Shown here: one piece after another, positions 15,488 to 21,289 of the stretch
Position numbering within the stretch: position 1 is the stretch's first letter
Layout: every line of letters begins with the position of its first letter
Assembly (NCBI GenBank): GCA_937907055.1
Contig: CALCTW010000042.1
Span: forward strand, 1-21,289
DNA: 21,289 nt
Source: an uncultured Clostridia bacterium
GTDB lineage: Bacteria; Bacillota; Clostridia; Christensenellales; Aristaeellaceae
Direction of reading: 5' to 3'
Translations under genes and position numbers: made by a program
Notes under the pieces: model-generated
Seen by the model: the letters and a program-made list of their open reading frames with translations, nothing else
Databases searched by the model: none
What the model was told of the DNA's origin: nothing

Positions 15488-16621
15488 ATGATTTATCGTC
15501 AATTCCAGGATCTTTCCCTGTCCGGTCTGGGTCTGGGCATGATGCGTCTGCCCGTGGTGGACGGCAACGACAATGTGGTGGATGAGCCTGCTGCCGCGGA
15601 GATGATCGACTATGCCTATACCCACGGCGTCAATTACTTCGATACCGCATGGGGCTATCACAACGGCAATTCTGAGCTGACCGCGGGCAAGTTCCTGAGC
15701 CGTTATCCCCGCGAAAGCTATTATCTGGCGTCCAAGTTTCCGGGCTACGACAACAGCAACATGCCCAAGGTTCGTGAGATCTTTGAAAAGCAGCTGGAGA
15801 AATGCCGGACACCGTATTTTGATTTCTATCTGTTCCACAATGTGTATGAGGGCAACATCGACGACTATCTGAATCCTGAATTCGGCATTCTCGACTACCT
15901 GCTGGAGCAGAAGAAAAATGGCCGCATTAAGCACCTGGGCTTCTCTGCACACGGCAGTGTTGCCGTCATCAAGCGTTTTCTGGCGGCCTACGGCGAGCAT
16001 ATGGAATTCTGCCAGCTGCAGGTGAACTACATGGACTGGCATTTCCAGGAGGCCGAAGCCAAGGTGAAGCTGATGCAGGAGGCAGGCATTCCTGTGTGGA
16101 TCATGGAGCCTCTGCGCGGCGGCAAGCTGGCCAAAGCCTCTGCTGAGAAAGAGACTGCTTTGCGCGCAATGCGTCCCGATGAAACGATCCCGGCCTGGGC
16201 ATTCCGTTTTCTGCAGAGCATTCCCGGTGTCACCGTGGTGCTGTCCGGTATGAGCAACATGGCGCAGCTGAAAGCCAACATTGATACCTGGACGGTTGAT
16301 GCCCCGCTGACCGAAACGGAGTTTGGTACGCTGGTCGCCCTCGCGGATGAGGAGACCAAGCGCGGCGGTTTGCCTTGCACTGCCTGCCATTACTGCACCG
16401 CCCATTGTCCCATGGAACTGCCGATCCCGGAGCTGATCGCCCTGTACAACGAACATAAGATCACCGGCGGCGGCTTCATCGCCCCTATGGCCGTTGGCAG
16501 CATGCCTGAAAACAAGCGCCCCGCGAACTGCATCGGCTGCCGCAGCTGTGAGCAGGTCTGCCCGCAGCAGATCAGGATCTCCGGGATGATGAAGGACTTT
16601 ACCGGCATGATCGGTATGTAA
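15488..16621 (+). CDS. Aldo/keto reductase with C-terminal 4Fe-4S ferredoxin-like domain
   Basis: A 377-aa cytoplasmic reductase. The barrel keeps the aldo/keto tetrad: D52 and Y57 (DTAWGY), K83 (ASKFPGY) and H117 (LFHN). Two four-cysteine motifs follow: C297, C300, C303, C307 and C348, C351, C354, C358, enough for two 4Fe-4S clusters. Such enzymes join NAD(P)H-dependent carbonyl chemistry to an iron-sulfur relay, so electrons may come from or go to a flavodoxin or ferredoxin. The ATG at 15488 has GGAGG at an ideal 7-8 nt; an earlier in-frame ATG at 15482 directly abuts that site and overlaps the previous stop, so I prefer the later one. The substrate is not predictable from sequence. Confidence 0.93.
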   Translation: MIYRQFQDLSLSGLGLGMMRLPVVDGNDNVVDEPAAAEMIDYAYTHGVNYFDTAWGYHNGNSELTAGKFLSRYPRESYYLASKFPGYDNSNMPKVREIFEKQLEKCRTPYFDFYLFHNVYEGNIDDYLNPEFGILDYLLEQKKNGRIKHLGFSAHGSVAVIKRFLAAYGEHMEFCQLQVNYMDWHFQEAEAKVKLMQEAGIPVWIMEPLRGGKLAKASAEKETALRAMRPDETIPAWAFRFLQSIPGVTVVLSGMSNMAQLKANIDTWTVDAPLTETEFGTLVALADEETKRGGLPCTACHYCTAHCPMELPIPELIALYNEHKITGGGFIAPMAVGSMPENKRPANCIGCRSCEQVCPQQIRISGMMKDFTGMIGM

Positions 16622-16634
16622 AAGGAGCCTGACG

Positions 16635-17555
16635 ATGAAAAAGCTGCTTGTTCTTCTCGCCCTGATGCTGATGATCGCTGCTCCTGCCTGCGCGGAAAGC
16701 CGGATCCTGGTGGCATGCTTCTCGGTCACGGGCAATACAGCACCGATCGCGCAGATGGCTGCGGAAGTGCTGAACGCTGATTACTATGAGATCGTACCGG
16801 AAATACCTTACACGGACGCGGATATACAGTATACCAACAGTGCCTGCCGCGCGAACCGTGAGCAGGAGGACAATGCCTGCCGTCCTGCCATCGCCGGCGA
16901 AGCACTTGATATGAGCGGTTATGACACCGTGCTGATCGCTTATCCTATCTGGTGGGGTGAAGAGCCGCGCGTCATCGATACATTCATGGAGACATACGAC
17001 CTTTCAGGCAAAACGCTGGCAACCTTCTGCACCTCCGGCAGCAGCGGCATTGGCACAGCCGAACGGAATCTTCAGGCGCTTGCGCCGGAAGGTCATTGGC
17101 TGGGCGCGAAACGCTTTCAGGTCGGTGCGGATCGCGTAACTGTTCGGTCCTGGCTGAACGAGATCGGGATTGAGCCCGATGAACAGAAGGAGGAAACCGT
17201 CATGATGAAGCTGGAGATCGGCGGTACAGTTTTGTATGCGGAGTTTGCCGACACTGACGCTGCCCGCGCGCTGCAGGAAAAGCTCATGCAGAGCAGCGTG
17301 ACCATCGATGTGAGCAATTACGGCGGCTGGGAAAAGGTTGGTGATCTGCCCTGGTCGCTGCCTGCCGGCGATGAACAGCTGACAGCGCAGCCCGGAGACA
17401 TCATGCTGTATGTCGGGCATTCCATCGTGCTGTTCTACGGCAATAACAGCTGGGCTTATACCCGTTTGGGACAAATTGCAGACTGTGATGCAAACGAACT
17501 TCGTGAGATCCTGGGCGGAAATGAAAGCCGGCTGACCCTGTCTCTTGCAGAATGA
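16635..17555 (+). CDS. Exported flavodoxin fused to a cyclophilin-like domain
   Basis: A 306-aa two-domain protein. Residues 1-20 are a signal peptide (KK, then a leucine-rich core, cleavage after ACA); a lipoprotein cut at C19 is possible but the lipobox is poor. Residues about 23-175 are a flavodoxin with the FMN phosphate loop SVTGNT (30-35) and YPIWWGEEP. After a short acidic linker, M190 onward is a cyclophilin-like domain (MKLEIGGTVLYAEFADTDAA, then GDLPWSLP and GDIMLYVGHSIVLFYG read as separate blocks). Flavodoxins are usually cytoplasmic; this one should act outside the membrane. GGAG lies 10 nt before the ATG, 13 bases after the reductase stop. A full internal ribosome-binding site precedes M190, so the second domain may also be made alone. 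Confidence 0.9.
   Translation: MKKLLVLLALMLMIAAPACAESRILVACFSVTGNTAPIAQMAAEVLNADYYEIVPEIPYTDADIQYTNSACRANREQEDNACRPAIAGEALDMSGYDTVLIAYPIWWGEEPRVIDTFMETYDLSGKTLATFCTSGSSGIGTAERNLQALAPEGHWLGAKRFQVGADRVTVRSWLNEIGIEPDEQKEETVMMKLEIGGTVLYAEFADTDAARALQEKLMQSSVTIDVSNYGGWEKVGDLPWSLPAGDEQLTAQPGDIMLYVGHSIVLFYGNNSWAYTRLGQIADCDANELREILGGNESRLTLSLAE
17187..17204 (+). promoter_or_regulatory. Internal ribosome-binding site and ATG inside the flavodoxin fusion
   Basis: AAGGAGG lies 8 nt before an in-frame ATG at 17202, followed at once by a second ATG. Translation from here would give a 117-aa cyclophilin-like protein without signal peptide. Either it is a relic of two genes that fused or it makes a second, cytoplasmic product. 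Confidence 0.55.
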
Positions 17556-17590
17556 TCGATTTGATACAAGTCAGAAAGTGAGAAATCAGC

Positions 17591-17923
17591 ATGGCCATCA
17601 CCGTAAACATCTACTATACAGGAGAAGGAACAAACGCCAGGAAGTTTGCTGAAGAGATGGTATCCAGCGGCACGGTCGAGAAAATCAGAGCTGAGGCAGG
17701 CAATCTCCGCTATGAATACTTCTTTCCGATGGACGATCAGCGTACCGTTTTGCTGATCGACAGTTGGGAGAATCAGGCCGCTATTGATGTACATCATCAG
17801 TCACCTATGATGAATACCATCATAAGCCTGCGTGAAAAGTATGATCTGCACATGAAAGTTGAGCGGTATATTACGGATGAAGACGGTGTGCCGACAAGTG
17901 ACAAGGCTTTTGTCAGGTCATAA
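17591..17923 (+). CDS. Antibiotic biosynthesis monooxygenase (ABM)-fold protein
   Basis: A 110-aa ferredoxin-like alpha/beta barrel of the ABM family, which includes quinol and polyketide monooxygenases and haem-degrading IsdG enzymes. Recognisable blocks are NLRYEYFFPMDDQ, VLLIDSWENQAAIDVHH and SPMM; the tryptophan and paired histidines are typical of YgiN-like quinol monooxygenases. It is cytoplasmic with no signal peptide. The Shine-Dalgarno site is weak (GTGAG, about 10 nt). It sits 35 bases after the flavodoxin fusion and before the operon terminator, so it is the last gene. In the context of reductase, CMD protein and flavodoxin, a role with quinones or small aromatics is likely but inferred. 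Confidence 0.85.
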   Translation: MAITVNIYYTGEGTNARKFAEEMVSSGTVEKIRAEAGNLRYEYFFPMDDQRTVLLIDSWENQAAIDVHHQSPMMNTIISLREKYDLHMKVERYITDEDGVPTSDKAFVRS

Positions 17924-17997
17924 TACAGTCTCGGTTGTTGAGAAATATATCCTTCCTAAGCTTACAAAGAGATATTTCGCTTTCTATTGAAATGCAA

Positions 17998-18070
17998 AAC
18001 CAGCCTCCAACATCATCGCTCACCTGCAAATGAAGCAGGTAACGAAAATGAAGGAGGCTGGTTCGTTTTT
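17998..18070 (+). terminator. Nested-hairpin terminator of the redox operon
   Basis: AACCAGCCTCC pairs perfectly with GGAGGCTGGTT (11 bp) and is followed by CGTTTTT. The 44-nt loop contains a second stem, ACCTGC with GCAGGT. On the opposite strand the outer stem is followed by only four Ts, so it may also stop the convergent DUF1349 transcript. Confidence 0.8.
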
Positions 18071-18099
18071 CTCAAATAGCTTGATATCTCAAATGGAGA

Positions 18100-18705
18100 T
18101 TATTCACCGGCGCGGATGTTCTTGACCGTCTTTTGCTCAATGGTCAGATGCTCATAGATGCGTTCGCCGCCATTGCCGGTGGGCGCCTGCGCCAGCATGC
18201 CAACCTTGATGGCCTTGCAGGAGGGCATCAGGAAGTAACGTGTCATATGGAAATGCTCGCCGTCCTTGGAATAGTGGAAGGAGAAGGCACGGCCAACGCG
18301 GCATACACGCAGCCAAAGGTAGTCCTGACCTTCAATGTCGCAGCCATTGGCGTCGTCAGATTCGCCATTCTTGGTCACCACGCTGACGGCGGCATGGGTA
18401 CCGAAATCGGTCAGTTCAAAGCAGCACTTGGCCCAATTGGTCATGTCCTGCATGATCATGATGGATGCGGAGTCATAGGTCTCACGGAACGCGTGGGATA
18501 CCTTCACCTGCAGAACAAAGTCGCCCTCGATCTCCGTGTGATAGTAAGGTGCGTTGCACAGAGATTCGGGCAGGATACCTTCCTCGCTGCTGGTCTCGCC
18601 ACCGCAGAAGAAGTCCGTCAGCGCAGGGGCAGTCATGATGATCTTGTCATCTTCAAAACGAACCTCACCCTGGTTGATCCACTGGAAATTGTCAAAGCAA
18701 ACCAT
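18100..18705 (-). CDS. DUF1349 family protein (concanavalin-like, 'regulation of enolase 1' type)
   Basis: A 201-aa protein of the DUF1349 group, a concanavalin A-like beta sandwich. Recognised by FEDDKIIMTAPALTDFF near the N-terminus, then LQVKVSHAF...YDSASIMI, WAKCCFELTDFG and the late block FHYSKDGEHFHMTR. Such folds bind glycans or act on sugars, but no catalytic function is established for this family. There is no signal peptide. The ATG at 18705 has AGGAGG 6 nt upstream; a 31-codon extension upstream is open but cysteine-rich, unlike the family, and covers the promoter region. It is divergent from an AraC regulator, which probably controls it. I found no well-spaced promoter for it on the minus strand, consistent with activator dependence. 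Confidence 0.85.
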   Translation of the reverse strand: MVCFDNFQWINQGEVRFEDDKIIMTAPALTDFFCGGETSSEEGILPESLCNAPYYHTEIEGDFVLQVKVSHAFRETYDSASIMIMQDMTNWAKCCFELTDFGTHAAVSVVTKNGESDDANGCDIEGQDYLWLRVCRVGRAFSFHYSKDGEHFHMTRYFLMPSCKAIKVGMLAQAPTGNGGERIYEHLTIEQKTVKNIRAGE

Positions 18706-18742
18706 ATTATGCCTCCTGTTTTTCAGATGCGTTGATGTACAC

Positions 18743-18771
18743 CTTGCCTTCCGGCAAGTATGTGATATAAT
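18743..18771 (+). promoter_or_regulatory. AraC gene promoter with palindrome over the -35
   Basis: TTGCCT and TATAAT are spaced by 16 nt, with the start codon 73 nt further on. CTTGCC-TTCC-GGCAAG, a perfect 6-bp inverted repeat, covers the -35, so a repressor (possibly the AraC protein itself) could block the promoter there. Confidence 0.6.
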
Positions 18772-18844
18772 AATACAGCATAACCAACAGAAGTGCATCC
18801 GATTATATCACCATTTTATATGACGATGTCACCAAAGGAGCAAT

Positions 18845-19789
18845 ATGGCTGTATCAAAATGTGTTTCCCTGTCTGCCGAGAACCATCTTGCAGCAAATGA
18901 TCCCGGTTTGAGTTTCCGGATTGATGAAACCGGCTGCAACAGTACGCCGGATTTTCCTGTTGCGGTATACCTCGATAACGTGACAACAGACTATGTCAAC
19001 TGGCACTGGCATGATGAGATCGAGGTGGGTTTCATTGTGGAAGGTTCAGTCGTAGTCGGCAGCGGAACAAGTAAAGCGACACTGACAAGCGGAGATGTAT
19101 TCTTTGTCAATTCCGGCGTACTGCACGCCATGTACAACGCCTCAGCTCCAGAAAGTGCGATCTTCAAATCCATCACATTCAACGGGTCTGTCGTCGGCGG
19201 AGAGCAGAACAGTATCTATTGGCAGAAATACCTGAAGCCTATTCTCAACGCCGCACATTTCAGAAGCCTGGTATTGCCAGCGGGCAGCGAGCACCATGCC
19301 GCTGTCATACCCCTGTTGTCTGAGATTTGGGAACTGGTAGCGCAGGAACCTGAACACTACGAGATCCTTGTTCGCAATGGCCTTTCCAATTTGGTTTGCA
19401 TTTTGCTCCAGATTCAGAAGGAAGCAAGTGATGATCCATCGCAAAGCGCGTATAGCCTCCGACTGGAAAGACGCCTGCATCAAATGTTGGATCATATTCA
19501 TGTCCACTATGGCGAACACATCACGCTGGATGACCTGGCCAGCACCGCAGCCATCAGCAAAACGGAAGTGATGCGCTGTTTCAAGAGCATCATTGGCAAG
19601 TCACCGATACGCTATCTGATGGAATACAGACTTCAGCAGGCAGCCTATCTTCTGTTGCATACGGAGAACACAGTGCAGCAGATCGGTGAATGCTGCGGGT
19701 TTGAGGATAACAGCTATTTTGCCAAGTCCTTCCGTGTGATGTATCAGGTGACACCCACCGAATACCGACGGAGAAGATTTCAAGAATGA
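18845..19789 (+). CDS. AraC-family transcriptional regulator with N-terminal cupin
   Basis: A 314-aa regulator. The N-terminal sensing cupin spans about residues 35-115, with HWHDEIEVGFIVEG and SGDVFFVNSGVLHAM; this layout often senses sugars. The C-terminal DNA-binding domain covers about residues 208-310 with two helix-turn-helix units, the first at LDDLASTAAISKTEVMRCF (229-247) and the second around IGECCGFEDNSYFAKSF (280-296), ending in the family pattern TPTEYRRRR. AAGGAG lies 4 nt before the ATG, rather close. It is divergent from the DUF1349 gene with 139 bases between, the usual arrangement of an AraC activator and its target. The inducer is unknown. Confidence 0.94.
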   Translation: MAVSKCVSLSAENHLAANDPGLSFRIDETGCNSTPDFPVAVYLDNVTTDYVNWHWHDEIEVGFIVEGSVVVGSGTSKATLTSGDVFFVNSGVLHAMYNASAPESAIFKSITFNGSVVGGEQNSIYWQKYLKPILNAAHFRSLVLPAGSEHHAAVIPLLSEIWELVAQEPEHYEILVRNGLSNLVCILLQIQKEASDDPSQSAYSLRLERRLHQMLDHIHVHYGEHITLDDLASTAAISKTEVMRCFKSIIGKSPIRYLMEYRLQQAAYLLLHTENTVQQIGECCGFEDNSYFAKSFRVMYQVTPTEYRRRRFQE

Positions 19790-19898
19790 TTGGCTGATGT
19801 CAGAATGAGTTATCTGGAATCAATTTACTTAGCTATATCCATCGAAGTATATTAAGTGATTATTGCTATCATTTGATTTTTCACGAATACATAAAATT

Positions 19899-19932
19899 GG
19901 CATCCATGACCTTGCGCTGAGTCATGGATGCC
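19899..19932. terminator. Strong hairpin between convergent AraC and HPr-like genes
   Basis: GGCATCCATGAC pairs perfectly with GTCATGGATGCC (12 bp) around a 10-nt loop. Neither side has a long T run; on the minus strand it is followed by AATTTTATG, so it best fits termination of the HPr-like transcript, and it may block readthrough from AraC. A second, weaker inverted repeat (GATCTGAT with ATCAGATC, 11-nt loop) lies just right of it, at 19949-19975. Confidence 0.6.
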
Positions 19933-20009
19933 ATCGGAAATATAGGATGATCTGATCAGAGGAGGATATCAGATCGTATACGTTTGGGGACAAAACATTT
20001 ACGCTTCCA

Positions 20010-20282
20010 TCAGTTTGGTAAAGAGGGGTTACGTCTCAAGAATTTCTCTACGGTTTGTACCAACTGTTGAGCCTGCGGCCCATCGGCTGAGATCAGAAGT
20101 TCATCACCGCCTAGAATCATCATGCTGAGTAGACCGAGCAAAGTGTTTCCGGGCATTTGGCAGTTTTCCTTTTGCAGATACAACTACGTATCGGCAAATC
20201 CACGGGCATTACTGCAAAGCTTGGCTGCCTGTTGAATCTGCATCAGGCCAAATTCCGGGGCTACTTGACATAAACACTGCAT
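20010..20282 (-). pseudogene. HPr-like protein gene with in-frame TAG at codon 33
   Basis: The 91-codon frame has HPr length and an HPr-like pattern: EFGLMQIQQAAKLC where HPr has GIHARPA, then LYLQKENCQ, NTLLGLLSMMILGGDEL and a final helix LVQTVEKFLRR. HPr is the phosphocarrier of the sugar phosphotransferase system. Here the phosphorylated histidine is missing (methionine M14 lies at or next to its place) and the regulatory serine 46 region reads NTLLG with threonine, so this is a non-canonical HPr relative, perhaps a Crh-like regulator. A TAG at 20186-20184 breaks the frame after GFADT; no other stop or frameshift is present. AAGGAG lies 9 nt before the ATG. The next stop-to-start gap upstream (20283-20400) holds no gene. 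The gene may be a recent pseudogene or be read through. Confidence 0.7.
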
Positions 20283-20400
20283 GACGAACGACTCCTTTCT
20301 GCTCTCTCCTGACGCACAATGCCGCTGGTACTTCAAGAGACAAAAGAACAAATCCGCTCCAGGTATTTATACTGAGGAAGTGTTGATCTATCTTTTGTGA

Positions 20401-21289
20401 TTACTGAACCTGCACCCAGATAATGCCCTCCATCATCGCAGACTGAGGCACATAGGAGCCGCAGGCGTCGATCAGCGCTTCGATGTTGGAGGGAGCCTCA
20501 TAGCCCTCCGCGATCATGTAAGGACCGTTGTTGATCCAGCCGAGAGGCTGACCGTCCAGCATGGGAACATCGTGGATGAGTTCTTCCAGCGGCTGATCGT
20601 TCAGGGTCGTCGTCACGGTATTGTTTGCAGCACCGGTGTTGGCAATGGGCGTGTATTGCAGGATCTGCAGCATGTAGTATACGTCGATCCGGCCTGCGAT
20701 CGCACCGATGTTCAGCTTGCCCTTGTCGCTGTCCAGCGTGCTGTGGTCAGTGATGGCCGCATTGACGGTGCTGTTTTCGGTGATCAGATAGCGCTGGCTG
20801 CCGGTCACGCCGCCGATATTGACGCTGCTCTCACCCACAGGCTTGTTGACCGTCGTATCGATCACCGCGTTGACCGTGCTGCTCTTGGTGGACGTATTGG
20901 AGCCGCCGAGGCCGCCGACATTGACCGTCAGCAGGGTGTCGGCTTCAGCGGACGAAGCATCATTGGCATTCAGCTTCAGCGTGACTGCGTCTGCCGCGCA
21001 GCCGGAAACCATGGCGTAATTTTCACCGATCAGACCGCCCAAGTAGATCTCGCCGCCATGGGACTTGATGGTCTGTGCATCCAGTGCAATGGTGCCGCTG
21101 ACAGAGCAGTCCGTCACATTGGAGCTCCAGCCGCCGGCTTCCAGACCGGAAACGCAGACGAACAGGGAATCACGATTCGCAGCCTTTGCTTCATCGGTGA
21201 CCACGTTGATCTGTGCATCGACGACCTTCACATTGGTGAGGTTGGAAGCCATGTCGAAGGCAGCCACAGTAGAAACATAGAGATAATCG
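20401..21289 (-). CDS. C-terminal part of a glycine-rich repeat (GLUG-like) surface-type protein, 5' partial
   Basis: The frame stays open to the right edge, so only the last 295 or so residues are seen. It is rich in Asn, Thr, Ser, Val and Gly and carries imperfect repeats with a GG-x-x-G core: YLGGLIGENY, VNVGGLGGSN, VNIGGVTGSQ and LNIGAIAGRI, each followed by short polar beta-strand-like stretches such as STVNAVID. This is the look of GLUG-motif or parallel beta-helix proteins, usually secreted adhesins or large cell-surface proteins. No anchor motif (LPXTG or a membrane helix) is seen at the C-terminus, which ends WVQVQ. No catalytic residues can be assigned. Confidence 0.75.
   Translation of the reverse strand, partial: DYLYVSTVAAFDMASNLTNVKVVDAQINVVTDEAKAANRDSLFVCVSGLEAGGWSSNVTDCSVSGTIALDAQTIKSHGGEIYLGGLIGENYAMVSGCAADAVTLKLNANDASSAEADTLLTVNVGGLGGSNTSTKSSTVNAVIDTTVNKPVGESSVNIGGVTGSQRYLITENSTVNAAITDHSTLDSDKGKLNIGAIAGRIDVYYMLQILQYTPIANTGAANNTVTTTLNDQPLEELIHDVPMLDGQPLGWINNGPYMIAEGYEAPSNIEALIDACGSYVPQSAMMEGIIWVQVQ

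Noticed and set aside
19949..19975. GATCTGAT/ATCAGATC inverted repeat containing GGAGGA as a possible riboregulator
   Set aside because: No start codon or gene follows at a suitable distance; a stem alone is not enough.
1..21289. CRISPR arrays, tRNA or rRNA genes, transposases and integrase attachment sites
   Set aside because: No regularly spaced repeats, cloverleaf-like sequences, transposase motifs or target duplications were found.

Overview
The window looks like a piece of a Bacillota genome, probably class Clostridia and perhaps gut-associated. Gene content is Clostridia-like (argF-carA-carB, a heterodimeric ABC exporter, an HPr-like protein, LysR and AraC regulators). Shine-Dalgarno sites are strong (AGGAGG type), promoters are clear TTGACA/TATAAT types, and coding GC is moderately high (58% in the 601-840 stretch that I counted). 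I cannot name the genus. No tRNA, rRNA, CRISPR array or insertion sequence was seen.

Layout. (1) 1-867: an ORF open at the left edge that is a head-to-tail composite of three different ABC-ATPase genes (UvrA, then EcfA, then GlnQ type). The joins lie exactly in conserved ATPase motifs and base composition changes at each join, so it is probably an assembly chimera or a recombinant. (2) 942-1781: a TtcA-family tRNA thiolation enzyme. (3) 2051-8251: argF, carA and a giant carB whose C-terminus is fused in frame to a complete diaminopimelate epimerase (DapF). Carbamoyl phosphate made by CarA/CarB feeds ArgF; the epimerase belongs to lysine and peptidoglycan synthesis. (4) 8502-12012: two half-transporters of a heterodimeric ABC exporter. 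The first carries an in-frame TAG between its signature motif and Walker B.

(5) 12639-13541 (minus): a CE1-type esterase. (6) 13918-14784 (minus): a LysR regulator facing a five-gene plus-strand redox operon at 14924-17923: a 78-aa protein, a carboxymuconolactone-decarboxylase-like protein, an aldo/keto reductase with two 4Fe-4S motifs, an exported flavodoxin/cyclophilin-like fusion and an antibiotic-biosynthesis-monooxygenase-fold protein. A perfect 8-bp palindrome lies in the divergent LysR promoter region. (7) 18100-19789: a DUF1349 protein and an AraC regulator, divergently transcribed. (8) 20010-21289 (minus): an HPr-like gene interrupted by TAG and the C-terminal part of a glycine-rich repeat surface-type protein running off the right edge.

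Most notable: the CarB-DapF fusion; the tripartite ABC composite; an internal ribosome-binding site inside the flavodoxin/cyclophilin fusion; and stop-codon use. None of the 18 gene ends uses TAG, while two otherwise intact reading frames each contain exactly one in-frame TAG. Two nonsense mutations are the simplest explanation, but amber readthrough or recoding is worth a genome-wide check.
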